Shown piece by piece: positions 1 to 8,747 of a DNA stretch of 64,000 bases. Below the pieces are notes generated by a model. That model was not told where the DNA came from. It did no database searches and was given only the letters and a program-made list of their open reading frames with translations. Made by a program: the position numbers and the translations under genes. The number at the start of each line of letters is the position of its first letter. Position 1 is the first letter of the stretch. The stretch spans positions 124,001 to 188,000 of the forward strand of contig CBDFGS010000009.1 of NCBI GenBank assembly GCA_965247255.1, written 5' to 3'. This DNA comes from CBDFGS01 sp965247255. Lineage in GTDB: Bacteria > Chloroflexota > Dehalococcoidia > Lucifugimonadales > CAUZJF01.

Positions 1-130
1 CCCTGGATTCCATCGTCCCTGCGGTGTGTTCATCGGCAAGCGCCGGTGACGACAACGACAACGCCGCGAGGACGCCCCCGGCGAGACCGAGGCGGGCCAA
101 GCCGCGCATTTTGGCGATTTCGTTGCCCAT
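1..130 (-). CDS. Secreted protein of unknown function, N-terminal part only
   Basis: Only the first 43 residues lie in the window; the gene runs off the left edge. The start ATG at 130 overlaps the stop of the upstream lipoprotein gene by one base (TGATG), which suggests translational coupling. The N-terminus looks like a Sec signal peptide: a basic region (KMRGLAR), a hydrophobic core (LGLAGGVLAALSLSS) and a likely cleavage site after PALA, before DEH. Nothing identifies the mature domain. It is the fourth gene of a minus-strand set with DUF1800, an NHL-repeat protein and a thioredoxin-like lipoprotein, so an extracytoplasmic role in the same process is inferred. Confidence 0.6.
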   Translation of the reverse strand, partial: MGNEIAKMRGLARLGLAGGVLAALSLSSPALADEHTAGTMESR

Positions 131-1227
131 CATGGCCCTTCGGCGTCGGAGTCCATCGCCTTCAGCAAGGCCGCCTCCAGCTCCAGCTCCGTCACGAAGC
201 CTTCGAACTTGGAGGCGATTCGACCGCTCCTATCGAGCACGAAGGTGAAAGGCTCGCTCTGCAAGCCCCACTCCTCCAACAGTGGCGAGAGCCGCCCTTT
301 CGAGAGGTCTCCAAACATCTCGTTAGGGTTGTCGTATACCTCAATGTGGATGAAACCGGCCTCGCCCTGGTGTCGGTCCTTTATGGAAGAGACGACCCCA
401 ACTTGCGGACCGCATGTTGCGGTCTGGCAATACGCGGGCGTCGCAAAAGTGACCACCGTTGCTTTGCCGCTCGAGACCGCGTCCGCCACGGTGATTGCGT
501 ACAGCTCGGGGTCTGGCTCGCGGGCCGAGCTTATGTGCGAGAGATCCGGGACGTCCCCAGCCGTCCTGTTGCGGCTGAGAGGCGCCTTATCTCCAATGGC
601 CGGGGACGAGCTCTTCTCCTTGACGACAAGACCGATCTGCCCAACCTGCTCGGCGCCGTCCTCCCCCATGAGCTGTACTACCAGCCCCCACCTCCCCGCG
701 ACGTCGAACGAGACGTTGGCGACGTAGACGCCAGCCCTCCCCGTGGGCCAGGTTACGAACTTGGCCGGCGCGGAGAATCGGCGGACCTGAGGCGAGGGAT
801 CGAGATAGAGGAACGCTACACGCGCCTCAGGGACGCGTATCGGCGTCAACGACGAGTCCAACACCCCGAAGGTGATCCGGTTGGGGCCGACTGCGACGTC
901 GCTCACCCCGAGAGCCACGGTAAGTCCGGGGCTGCCCGAGCCTGCATCGGCCGAGGGTTCGAGCGTGGGTTCCAGAGAGGAAGATTCGCTACCAGAACAC
1001 GCTACGAGCGCTGATACCGCAACGCAGGCCGCGAGCTTTCGAAGACCTTCAGCGTACCTGCTTATTGCCGGACGCGCGAATAGACCGCGGAGGGCTGTCA
1101 TTCCCAGGACCGTAGGGACGAAAATATCTGGAGATGTCAATGCGCCAGACCTGGCCGCCCGCGAGGCCCGCAGCGGCAGGCCCATCGACGGGCCCGTGAG
1201 TCGGCCGGCGGGTGTGCGACCCTCCAT
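130..1227 (-). CDS. Thioredoxin-fold-like lipoprotein
   Basis: A predicted membrane-anchored extracytoplasmic protein of about 365 residues. A hydrophobic stretch ends in a lipobox (LVAC) around residue 80, followed by a Ser/Glu-rich linker. The middle is beta-rich. The C-terminal third resembles thioredoxin/SCO1-type folds: a TVVTFATPAYC strand and turn with a Cys-x4-Cys pair (YCQTATC), then IHIEVYDNP and a late EPFTFVLDRSGRI strand typical of redoxins. The ATG at 1227 overlaps the upstream NHL gene's stop (TGATG), but leaves an unusually long segment before the signal peptide. The internal ATG at 1101 would give a normal lipoprotein leader, so the start is uncertain. A redox or metallochaperone role is inference. 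Confidence 0.7.
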   Translation of the reverse strand: MEGRTPAGRLTGPSMGLPLRASRAARSGALTSPDIFVPTVLGMTALRGLFARPAISRYAEGLRKLAACVAVSALVACSGSESSSLEPTLEPSADAGSGSPGLTVALGVSDVAVGPNRITFGVLDSSLTPIRVPEARVAFLYLDPSPQVRRFSAPAKFVTWPTGRAGVYVANVSFDVAGRWGLVVQLMGEDGAEQVGQIGLVVKEKSSSPAIGDKAPLSRNRTAGDVPDLSHISSAREPDPELYAITVADAVSSGKATVVTFATPAYCQTATCGPQVGVVSSIKDRHQGEAGFIHIEVYDNPNEMFGDLSKGRLSPLLEEWGLQSEPFTFVLDRSGRIASKFEGFVTELELEAALLKAMDSDAEGP

Positions 1228-2282
1228 CAATTGTAGTTCAACGTTGGCGCCCGTAGCGGGGGGATGATCGCGCTCTCCTCCAGCGGGTACGCCTCTTTCT
1301 GGTACACCTGGACGCGGTAGTGCCAGAAGTCCGGAACGAACAAGCGGCCTTCGTCGTCGACCCTTACCGACTTGACACCGCTGAGGCGTTTCTCTTGCTC
1401 CTGGTTGGCGCTCTCACGGACGCGTTGGAACCGCCCCGCGCGGGTCATCATGCGCTCCAGCGTCGATCTGGAAAGGGTGCCGTCGCCGATAAACTTCTGG
1501 ACGAAATGGCCGTCGGGAGCGTATAGCTGCACGCGATCGTTGCCGAAGTCGGCGACGTAGATATCGCCGTCTTTGTCGACGTCGATTCCGGCAGGCCGGA
1601 GCAGTTCGCCGTCACCACTCCCTGGTCTGCCGAACTTGAAGAGGAACTGACCGTCGGCGGCAAATTTCTGTACACGGTCGTTCCGCCAGTCGGCGACGTA
1701 GATGTCGCCCAGCTCGTCGATGGCGATCCCCCAGGGCATGTTGAACTCGCCGTCCCCGGCGCCGAAAGTCCCCCAATTCGACAGGAAGCGGCCTTCCTTC
1801 GTGAACTTCTGAATTCGACTGTTCATCGTGTCGACGACGAGCAGGTTCGCATCGGCGTCGAAGGCGATGCCTGACGGGCGGTCCAGCTCCCCGTCTCCGG
1901 AGCCGTGCCTGCCCCACATCCCCAGTACGTCGCCCTCCTTGTTATAGACGTTGATGCGGTGGGTCCCCTGGTCCGAGACGTAGAGGTTCTCGTCGCCATC
2001 CACTATCAGGTGCGCGGGGTGCATTAGCTGACCGTCCGGCACCGGGGGCCGATGGACCAGGCCTGAGCCCGGCAAGTCTACGATGCCAAGGTCCTCGTCG
2101 TCGAGGTTCAGTATAGATAGCGGCCCCGCTCTGGCATCCTTCCCCTTGCCCCAGTGGCAGAGGACATAGATGCGGCCCTCTCTGCCGAAGGCGACGTCCG
2201 TCGGGAAGTCGGTCTTGCGAAATGTCCCAATGGTCTTGAGGTAAGGGAAGCCTGCTCTAAGAAGGGCGTGCGGGCGAGTCAT
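1227..2282 (-). CDS. NHL-repeat beta-propeller protein
   Basis: A 351-residue protein built of six-bladed-propeller-type NHL repeats. At least five blades are visible with the pattern GxGDGELxxPxGIAxDxxGxxYVADxxNxRVQxF (for example around residues 115-255). No signal peptide is obvious at the chosen ATG (2282), where a weak AGGA-type ribosome site precedes the start. NHL propellers act as binding or scaffolding modules and as the lyase fold of peptidyl-alpha-hydroxyglycine lyases; nothing here marks a particular enzyme. It lies 53 bp after the DUF1800 gene and is coupled to the lipoprotein downstream, so the group is probably an operon. Confidence 0.85.
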   Translation of the reverse strand: MTRPHALLRAGFPYLKTIGTFRKTDFPTDVAFGREGRIYVLCHWGKGKDARAGPLSILNLDDEDLGIVDLPGSGLVHRPPVPDGQLMHPAHLIVDGDENLYVSDQGTHRINVYNKEGDVLGMWGRHGSGDGELDRPSGIAFDADANLLVVDTMNSRIQKFTKEGRFLSNWGTFGAGDGEFNMPWGIAIDELGDIYVADWRNDRVQKFAADGQFLFKFGRPGSGDGELLRPAGIDVDKDGDIYVADFGNDRVQLYAPDGHFVQKFIGDGTLSRSTLERMMTRAGRFQRVRESANQEQEKRLSGVKSVRVDDEGRLFVPDFWHYRVQVYQKEAYPLEESAIIPPLRAPTLNYN

Positions 2283-2335
2283 GATTGCCCCATCCTGACC
2301 TTCCCTCGGCGGCGGGGAAGGGACTAAAAGACCGT

Positions 2336-3724
2336 CTACCCGAACTGGTATTCCCTGGTAGATACGATTAGCTGCAGCATTTGCACCACGCGACTTTTGC
2401 TGTCCTCGCGGTCATCCTCTGACTCGAAGCGAAGCTCGCCGCCGGACCTGGCCAGCTCCAGGAGGGTGCTTCTGGTCTCTGCGCCGACCGGCAAGGGGCC
2501 TGCGAAGTCGAGGCACCCGTCGACAAACTCGTCAGGCGCCAGGGGTCTTTTGAACGCGGACAGCCGCTCGGCGATTGTCTGTACTGCCGGGGTGGTATCG
2601 TCCGCCAGCTCGTCGACGGCGAAGTTTACCCGCGAGTTAAGGGTCCCGCCGTCGATCCACTCCTCCCCCGTGTGCCAGCCCTCGACGGTAGGCGGGTTCA
2701 TTACGCTCTGTCCCATCGAACCGGCCGAGCTCAGATAGGGACCGATACCGGGGTCGACGTCGCGGTGCGTACCAATCAGCTTCAGCACGCCCATGGTCAT
2801 CTCCACGGGGCTCTTGACCTTCTTGAACGCCGCCCTCTTGAAGTAGTCGGCGTTGAAGAGGTGCCGAAGAATCACGCGAGAATCACCATCGGATTGCATG
2901 AAAACGGAGGCAAGGTCGTCGACAGCATCGGGGGCCTGTGGTGGGATTTCGTTCCAAGCGGCCACGGCCGGCTCGTCGGCGACGAAGAAATTGTAGAACT
3001 GCCGCGCTATGAATCTCGCGGTGGCAGGCTGCTTGACGATGATGTCGACTATGTCTTCTCCGTTGAAGCGTCCCGTCTCTCCCAGGAACGACTTCACCGT
3101 GTCGTCGTGCTCTGTATCCATGTATATAAAGCGTGTGGGGTATACGTCGGTGGGTCCCAGGCCGGGCAGGGCAGTCTCCAACGACCAGCCGGTGAACGCC
3201 ATCGTCGCGGCCTTGACGTCGTCCTCGGTGTAGTTGCCGACGCCCATCGAGAAGAGCTCGAGCAGCTCACGCCCGTAGTTCTCGTTCGGCTCGTCCTTGT
3301 CGTTCTCGTTGTTGTCCAGCCAAAATATCATCGCCGGGTCTCTCGAAAGCTCGATTAGGAGAGTACGCACGTCCGACAATGCTAAACGCCGGAACATCTC
3401 GATCTGGGTCTTTGAGGAGTCGCTATGGATCGACTTCTGCGGCGAGGTTGGGAAAAGCTGGTGCCAGAAGAGGACCATCTTCTCCTGAAGACGGCGCGGG
3501 CTGTTGGCCATGCGATACGCCCAGTGGACCGTGAAGTACCCTTTGGATGTGAGGTAGCGGTCGAGAAGGTCCTGTTCGACGTCCGGGAAACGCTCGGGGT
3601 GGACCAGGTCGTCCACGATTTCTTCGTAGCTCCTAGAGGCGTACTGCTCCAGCTCGTCGCGGCGGGCGGAGAAACCGGCACGGCGCAGCAGGTGGGCGAT
3701 CAGCGAGAGGTCGGTCTTAGGCAT
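2336..3724 (-). CDS. DUF1800 family protein
   Basis: A 462-residue member of the DUF1800 family, with the N-terminal LIAHLLRRAGF signature, the FWHQLF segment and an NENYGRELLELFSMGVGNYTEDDV block. This family is usually encoded next to DUF1501 proteins in environmental bacteria; its biochemical role is unknown. No DUF1501 gene is seen here, and an NHL-repeat protein follows instead. The start was placed at the internal ATG (3724, MPKTDLSLIAHLL) because family members begin just before the LLRRAGF motif. The longer reading adds 17 residues of unlikely sequence. There is no clear signal peptide. Confidence 0.85.
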   Translation of the reverse strand: MPKTDLSLIAHLLRRAGFSARRDELEQYASRSYEEIVDDLVHPERFPDVEQDLLDRYLTSKGYFTVHWAYRMANSPRRLQEKMVLFWHQLFPTSPQKSIHSDSSKTQIEMFRRLALSDVRTLLIELSRDPAMIFWLDNNENDKDEPNENYGRELLELFSMGVGNYTEDDVKAATMAFTGWSLETALPGLGPTDVYPTRFIYMDTEHDDTVKSFLGETGRFNGEDIVDIIVKQPATARFIARQFYNFFVADEPAVAAWNEIPPQAPDAVDDLASVFMQSDGDSRVILRHLFNADYFKRAAFKKVKSPVEMTMGVLKLIGTHRDVDPGIGPYLSSAGSMGQSVMNPPTVEGWHTGEEWIDGGTLNSRVNFAVDELADDTTPAVQTIAERLSAFKRPLAPDEFVDGCLDFAGPLPVGAETRSTLLELARSGGELRFESEDDREDSKSRVVQMLQLIVSTREYQFG

Positions 3725-4042
3725 GCTGGTTTCATATGATATCACCGTGTGCGAGACCCACAGGAATCGGAACAACGCTTATCGGTGCACCGGGCATTCC
3801 ATTACTCGACCAGATGGTCGTGGCCGGGTTCCATTCGGCGCGTCGCCGGTGATTGATGCAGCAACGCGGGTGACCCTTCTCCTGACCCCGCGCTCTTGTT
3901 GCGCCCGCCAAAGACGGGCGGTCACGTTGGGCCGCCCCTACGTGTGTCGGCCGCGGGCGCTGCGTACAGGCGCCCCGATGTTGCGCTCTGCGGTTCGTTT
4001 AAGGGGTTACGAAAGCACCATTCAAGGTTGGTACATCTTTCC
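3725..4042. other. Intergenic region with degenerate REP-like palindrome
   Basis: No gene is supported between the divergent DUF1800 and histidine kinase genes. The stretch holds a degenerate palindromic repeat at about 3916-3942 (GGGCGG, spacer, CCGCCCCTACG). It shares the CCCCTACG end of the dispersed repeat family seen at 44122, 49820, 53930, 56804 and 62101. Confidence 0.5.
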
Positions 4043-4071
4043 TTGACCCGATATTGCGGCTGTGCTAGCTT
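4043..4071 (+). promoter_or_regulatory. Probable sigma70-type promoter of the two-component operon
   Basis: A -35 element TTGACC (4043-4048), a 17-bp spacer and a -10 element TAGCTT (4066-4071), the latter preceded by TGC. The same TTGACn-17-TGC-TAGCTT arrangement occurs upstream of the NHL lipoprotein gene at 16942, which supports it as a real promoter pattern of this genome. The kinase start is about 70 bp downstream. Confidence 0.45.
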
Positions 4072-4142
4072 GGGGGCGTTCCTGGACGGTAACGGCGGCG
4101 TCGACGCCCGTGAGAGACGAAAACCCGCGCAAAGGCTGGCCC

Positions 4143-5420
4143 ATGTCTCTGGTTTCAGGCGAGACGGCGGCTTCGGAGGACGCAGAGCACCCGGTGTACG
4201 TCGAGGACTACCGGCACAGCCAGCGCATTGCCGTGATGGTGCGCTGGTTCCTGATAGTCACCTGGTACTTCCTCCACATCTATCGGGGGGATACCAGCAC
4301 CGACCACTACTGGACGCTTATCCTCATGGTGGCGTCGCTGGCCATACTCAACGCCTTCGTGAGCTGGCGCATCTGGAAAGGGCTGCCAATCACCCTGGGC
4401 CACGCCGTAGCGCTGAGCGCTATGGACCTCTCGCTGATCACGGCTGGGCTGTGGGTTACGGTCTTTTTCGACAACACTTTCTTTGTTCTCTACTATCCCG
4501 CGTTGTTGGCCGTGTCCCTGGCGTTCGCCTCGCGGTCAGCGGTTTTCAGTGTTGTGGCGCTCGTAGGCGTGGTGTACACGGTGATGAGCCTCGTGGATGA
4601 GGCCGGTGTCAACTTCGCGGAAAGTGAGGAGAAGATCCTTATTATCAGGATCGCCACCATGTTCGCAGTGGTGGCGGCCGGCAATCTGATGAACAGGATC
4701 GAACGGGAACGGAGGCGCGAGGCGGTCGAGGCCGAGCGGAGGCAGGCCCAAAAGAACCTTGAGCTTCAGAAGAAAGCGCAGAAGGCCGAGCTCGCGGCCC
4801 AACGGGCGGCCCAGGAGGAGAGGGCCCGGATATCGCGCGAGATCCACGACGGCATCGCACAGTCGATCTATGCGCTCACGCTGAGCTTGGAGACCTGCGC
4901 CGACCTTGCAGACCGCAACGACGGCGCGGTTCGGGAGCAGCTACGGAAGCTGGTGCCGCTGGCCCAGAAAACCCACCTCGAGTCGCGACACTACCTCGAC
5001 GAGCTGCCCCTTCCACTGGGCGAGGGCGGACTGAAGGAGATGGCCGAGAACCAGGTCAAGGAGTTCCGCACTATCGCGGGAGTCGAGACGAAGCTGTCCG
5101 TGCAGGGCCGGCCGGTCGACGTCGATGTTGGGGTTTCGACGGGCCTGTACTTCATCGTCCATGAGGCCCTGGCCAATATTCTGAAGCACGCGCAGGCATC
5201 TGAGGTGGATCTGACCCTGGCGTACCGGTCGGATTCGGTCCGACTCTCGCTGAGCGATAATGGAGTAGGCATGCTTGTCGATGGCTCAGGACGGGGTTAC
5301 GGACTAGATAACATGCGCGAGCGCGCGGAAGAGCTGGGAGGCAAGTTCGAGGTCTCTAGCGAGCCGGGCGAAGGCACGACGTTGATAGTCGAGCTGCCCA
5401 CACATGGGGGTGAAGCATGA
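4143..5420 (+). CDS. NarL-type sensor histidine kinase (HisKA_3)
   Basis: A membrane sensor kinase of 425 residues. The N-terminal half has about five or six hydrophobic segments (such as VMVRWFLIVTWYFL, LTLGHAVALSAMDLSLI and TMFAVVAAGNLM) with no recognisable ligand domain. A charged coiled coil (roughly residues 185-230) leads to a HisKA_3 dimerisation domain with the phospho-acceptor motif ISREIHDG (His at about residue 235). The C-terminal HATPase_c domain shows HEALANILKHA, DNGVGM and GYGLDNMRERAEELGG. The start was set at ATG 4143, because the longer reading begins in the promoter region. The stop overlaps the response regulator by ATGA, so the two proteins are made together. Confidence 0.9.
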   Translation: MSLVSGETAASEDAEHPVYVEDYRHSQRIAVMVRWFLIVTWYFLHIYRGDTSTDHYWTLILMVASLAILNAFVSWRIWKGLPITLGHAVALSAMDLSLITAGLWVTVFFDNTFFVLYYPALLAVSLAFASRSAVFSVVALVGVVYTVMSLVDEAGVNFAESEEKILIIRIATMFAVVAAGNLMNRIERERRREAVEAERRQAQKNLELQKKAQKAELAAQRAAQEERARISREIHDGIAQSIYALTLSLETCADLADRNDGAVREQLRKLVPLAQKTHLESRHYLDELPLPLGEGGLKEMAENQVKEFRTIAGVETKLSVQGRPVDVDVGVSTGLYFIVHEALANILKHAQASEVDLTLAYRSDSVRLSLSDNGVGMLVDGSGRGYGLDNMRERAEELGGKFEVSSEPGEGTTLIVELPTHGGEA

Positions 5421-6088
5421 AGCCAATCAGGGTCATGATCGTCGACGACCATGAGCTGCTGCGCCTGGGCCTGCGGGCTGCCCTCGAGCCCGAGGACGAC
5501 ATCGACGTCGTGTGCGACGTCGGAGACGCGCGCGCAGCCTTGCGCGAGGCCCAGCACTGCCGCCCCGACGTGGTGCTGATGGACGTGCGCATGCCCGGGA
5601 TGGACGGAATCGAGGGGTGCCGCGCTCTCAAGGAGAAGACGCCCGAGGCCAGGGTGGTGATGCTGACCTCGTTCCCCGATGAAGAAGCGGTGCTCGCGTC
5701 CATAATGTCGGGAGCCTCCGGCTATCTCCTTAAGAAGACGCTCCGCGCCGAGCTTCTTACGGCCATCCGGTCGGTGGCATCAGGTGAGTCGCTACTATCG
5801 TCGGAGGTCACAGCTCAGGTGCTCTCGCGTCTCAAGGACCTCACCGCGAGGGAGGAGGACAGGGAAGTAGCACTGCTCTCCGAACGGGAAAAAGAGGTCC
5901 TCGCCCTGGTGGCGCAGGGGCTGACCAATAAGGAGATCGCCTCGAATCTGATCATCGGCGAGAACACCGCGCGGAACCACGTGAGCCGCATACTTGACAA
6001 ACTGGGCATGAGCAGACGTAGCGAGGCCGCGTCGTGGGCGACCCTCAAGGGGATCGTGGGCGACGCGAGGAGCGACCGGCGGGCGTGA
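5417..6088 (+). CDS. NarL/LuxR-family response regulator
   Basis: A 223-residue DNA-binding response regulator and partner of the upstream kinase (4-bp overlap). The receiver domain has the acidic pair near the start (MIVDDHE), phospho-acceptor Asp56 in VVLMDVRMPGMDG, the MLTSF switch residue strand and the conserved KK of YLLKKT. The LuxR helix-turn-helix covers about residues 150-210 (LSEREKEVLALVAQGLTNKE, then ENTARNHVSRILDKLGMSRR). No target genes can be named, as no obvious binding-site repeat is seen nearby. Confidence 0.93.
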   Translation: MKPIRVMIVDDHELLRLGLRAALEPEDDIDVVCDVGDARAALREAQHCRPDVVLMDVRMPGMDGIEGCRALKEKTPEARVVMLTSFPDEEAVLASIMSGASGYLLKKTLRAELLTAIRSVASGESLLSSEVTAQVLSRLKDLTAREEDREVALLSEREKEVLALVAQGLTNKEIASNLIIGENTARNHVSRILDKLGMSRRSEAASWATLKGIVGDARSDRRA

Positions 6089-6203
6089 GCCAGCCTCCTA
6101 GCCGTTGCTGTAGGCTGGTCGCCTAGCTCCTCACGGCGCCCACTGATTCGCTCTCCACGACAGCCCGCTCCAAGAGTCCCATCTCATGTCGCCTGGCTAC
6201 AGT

Positions 6204-6245
6204 CCTCTCTCCCGCCGCCGGGAGAGGGCTAGGGTGAGGGCCACG
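6204..6245. repeat. REP-like hairpin (CCTCTCCC...GGGAGAGG family)
   Basis: An imperfect palindrome, CCTCTCTCCC then GCCGCC then GGGAGAGG, followed by GCTAGGGTGAGGG. The same stem and the same GGGTGAGGG tail recur at 18417, 35728, 36413 and 36648. It sits in the 370-bp gap between the response regulator and tRNA-Arg and could act as a transcription stop for the operon. Nothing else is recognisable in that gap. Confidence 0.55.
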
Positions 6246-6458
6246 TACCGGGGAGCATGAGCGTGCGAGGTCTCCACGATTGGTGGCTGCGACGCTACAG
6301 AGTCCCCCCCTCAGTTGCGGGCCGCAGCCTCACCCAGTACTATTTGTGTTGGCCGTGTCGATGCCCCAGCGATCGCCGGCGCGAGCGGGGGAAGTCCCGT
6401 AGCTCTCGTCTGCGGCAAGGGAACTCGGCGCCGCATTCGACGGTGTTCGCGGTTTCGC

Positions 6459-6532
6459 GCGCTTGTAGCTCAGTTGGATAGAGCGCAGCCCTGCGGAGGC
6501 TGAGGTCGTGGGTTCGAGTCCCGCCAAGCGCG
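6459..6532 (+). tRNA. tRNA-Arg, anticodon GCG
   Basis: A full cloverleaf can be drawn: acceptor GCGCTTG/CAAGCGC, D stem GCTC/GAGC, anticodon stem CAGCC/GGCTG with loop CTGCGGA, T arm GTGGG-TTCGAGT-CCCGC, discriminator G; CCA is not encoded. The anticodon is GCG, reading CGC/CGU. The arginine identity elements A20 (in AGTTGGATA), C35 and a purine at 73 are present. Most bacteria decode this box with an ACG anticodon converted to inosine, so a genomic GCG is unusual. It may be co-transcribed with the tRNA-Val 40 bp downstream. Confidence 0.88.
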
Positions 6533-6572
6533 CTCCCTCGATGAGACCGTCGTATCGGCCAAGTGCTCTGTG

Positions 6573-6649
6573 GGGCGATTAGCTCAGGTGGTTAGAGCGT
6601 CTGTTTTACACGCAGAAGGCCGGAGGTTCGAGTCCTTCATCGCCCACCA
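6573..6649 (+). tRNA. tRNA-Val, anticodon TAC
   Basis: Cloverleaf: acceptor GGGCGAT/ATCGCCC, D stem GCTC/GAGC, anticodon stem TCTGT/GCAGA (one T-G pair) with loop TTTACAC, variable AGGCC, T arm GGAGG-TTCGAGT-CCTTC, discriminator A. The CCA end is encoded in the DNA (6647-6649), unlike the neighbouring tRNA-Arg. The anticodon TAC reads GUA and, by wobble, other valine codons. Confidence 0.95.
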
Positions 6650-6762
6650 CCCACGGACACCTTGACGAACCGGCTCCCCGGCCTTTTGGGGGTCTGCTGT
6701 TGCTACCGATTGGCCGCGGTTGACCCTAAGGATACGACCATGTTAACTTCCGCGTATCGGGT

Positions 6763-8049
6763 GTGTGGGGTGCCCTTCTGATTTGGATTAATCTCCTAAG
6801 GCACGGGTCGCGCCAGCGCCGTACCCGGTGCATGCTTGCTGTGCTCGCCACGTTGATCGCGGGGGTGGCCACAGCCTCGTGCGGCGCCGCAGACGAGGAT
6901 GCTGCCGAGACTGCGGCCCCTGTCGATGCCCCATCGGTCGCCGCGGAGATCAGCCCTTATGCCGGCACCGGTTCCCCACAATTCGAAGGGGACGGCGGCC
7001 CCGCGGCTGAGGCCGGGTTCTACGCACCTCAAGACCTTTCGCTAGACGCGCAGGGTAACCTTTTTATCGTCACTGACAACCGTATCCGCAAGGTGGACGC
7101 CGCTACGGGGATCATCACAACGGTCGCAGGTACGGGTAGGAACAAGTTTTCAGGCGACGGCGGCCCTGCCACCGAGGCCACTCTCTCGGTGCCCATGGGC
7201 GTGGCCATCGACGCCTCAGGCAATCTTTACATCGCCACCCACGCCAGTTTCCGCGTCCGCAAGATCGACGCCTCAACCGGCATCATCACTACCCTGGCGG
7301 GAGGGGCCATCCGCGAATCCCGTACTAGTGTCGAGATAGGCGACGGTGGCCCCGCCACGGAGGCTTACGTCCGGGAGCCTACCAACGTCGCCGTAGACGA
7401 TCTCGCCAACGTCTACGTTGTGGCCGAGAATCGCGTCCGCAAGATAGATGCTTCGTCCGGCGTAATCAGCACCTTTGCCGGCACCGGGCTGAGGGGAGTG
7501 GGGGGCGACGGCGGCCCGGCCACCGCCGGCGAGTTCGCCGAACCCAGGGGCATCGCGGTAGATGTCCAGGGCAACGTCTTCATCGCCGATAAGGAGAACC
7601 ACCGGGTGCGAAGGGTCGACGGCACCACCGGGGTGCTCACCACATTGGCGGGCATCGGCGTGCACGTCACATGCCGGTACGCCAGCGGTGGGGGTGGCTG
7701 CGTCGATATCTATCGGCCCACCGAAGGGGCGGGGTATTCGGGTGACGGTGGACCCGCAAACACCGCCGAGTTGAGCCAGCCTACCTCTGTGGCCGTAGAC
7801 GCTCAGGGCAACGTGTTCATCACCGAAGGGAAAGTCCGCGTCCGCAAGGTAGACACTACCGGGGTAATCTCGACCTTCGCGTCCGGTGAGATAACAGATT
7901 TGAGCGTGGGGGGGAGAGCACAGGTACGCACTGAGGCGGTGGGCGACATCGTCTCCATCGTCCGCAACGACAACGGTCTCCTTTTCCTGGCCGACATCAA
8001 GAACAACCGCATTCACCAGGTCTCGTCCCCTGCCTCGTCCGCCCCATAA
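6763..8049 (+). CDS. NHL-repeat lipoprotein
   Basis: A predicted exported, lipid-anchored propeller protein. A hydrophobic stretch (MLAVLATLIAGVATASC) ends in a lipobox Cys, then an Ala/Glu/Pro-rich linker. Six or so blades follow with alternating motifs AGTGxxxFSGDGGPAxEA and GNLFIxxxxxxRVRKVDAxTGIITT. It is clearly paralogous to the gene at 15626-16942: the same blade consensus, and both mature proteins open with YAGTGSPQF(E/D)GDGG. The GTG at 6763 gives a long pre-signal segment; ATG 6832 is an alternative that starts right at the hydrophobic core. A weak TTGACC element lies at 6720. Function unknown; a surface binding role is inferred. Confidence 0.82.
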   Translation: MWGALLIWINLLRHGSRQRRTRCMLAVLATLIAGVATASCGAADEDAAETAAPVDAPSVAAEISPYAGTGSPQFEGDGGPAAEAGFYAPQDLSLDAQGNLFIVTDNRIRKVDAATGIITTVAGTGRNKFSGDGGPATEATLSVPMGVAIDASGNLYIATHASFRVRKIDASTGIITTLAGGAIRESRTSVEIGDGGPATEAYVREPTNVAVDDLANVYVVAENRVRKIDASSGVISTFAGTGLRGVGGDGGPATAGEFAEPRGIAVDVQGNVFIADKENHRVRRVDGTTGVLTTLAGIGVHVTCRYASGGGGCVDIYRPTEGAGYSGDGGPANTAELSQPTSVAVDAQGNVFITEGKVRVRKVDTTGVISTFASGEITDLSVGGRAQVRTEAVGDIVSIVRNDNGLLFLADIKNNRIHQVSSPASSAP

Positions 8050-8747
8050 CAAGCATTGACCGCAAGGTCGGGGTCAACTGGCCCCTCGTAGCACGCCATC
8101 CCGCCTCGCGCGCTTGTCGACGCGGCGATAACTCCGACCGGTCTTCCTCGCGCGGGCTTTGCACTGAATCTCGCAACGCGGGGCCGTGGTCCGACAGGCC
8201 TGTCCTGAGCGAAGCCGAAGGGTTCACTGCGACCGTAGCTTCATAACTCATCGTTCCACACTTCGGCAAGCTCAGTGCAGGCTCTGAGCTTGTCGCAAGA
8301 CCGTTCGCCTTGGGCGACATTTCTTGTGCACAGCCCCTCGTGCGATCCAGGGACGACACGGTCACCGGAAGCTACTAACAGATCGGTTGGCCATGTAGGC
8401 GCCGACTCCGCTGGAGCGATTCGCACCTCTGCCGTCCCTGGGGCCTTTGGCTTTCCGATTGTCACGCCGCCGAATTCGAGCCGATATTGAGTTTGGACGG
8501 GATGCCGGGCGGTTGAATCTAAATCCAGGGGTAGGGGCATGGTGCGTGCAGGGCCGCCCGCTTTGGGCGGTCCAGTCGTAGATAGAATGCGTCCAGCCCC
8601 CGCCGCCGGCGGAAAGTGGGTGGAGTAAATGGGTGGGGTGAGTGGCGGTCGCGGTCCCTTGTTCCGTGACCGGCGGGGCTTGTCCGCAGCGGCGAATTGG
8701 GTCTCTGGAGCCCGGTGTCCGTGGATGTGAGTGGAGAGTGCAGCCTA
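8050..8747. other. Intergenic region with dispersed palindromic repeats
   Basis: Almost 700 bp without a convincing gene. It contains two copies of a dispersed palindromic repeat of the CCTGAGCGAAGCCGAAGGG / CTTCGGCAAGCTCAG type (about 8203-8233 and 8262-8302), related to copies near 21645 and 56440. A minus-strand reading at 8241-8540 runs into the repeat and shows no recognisable domain. Confidence 0.45.

Noticed and set aside
46..1014. 322-codon plus-strand reading
   Set aside because: Antisense of the lipoprotein gene; Arg-rich composition typical of a shadow frame in GC-rich DNA.
8241..8540. 99-codon minus-strand reading
   Set aside because: Its end lies in a dispersed palindromic repeat and no family is recognisable.
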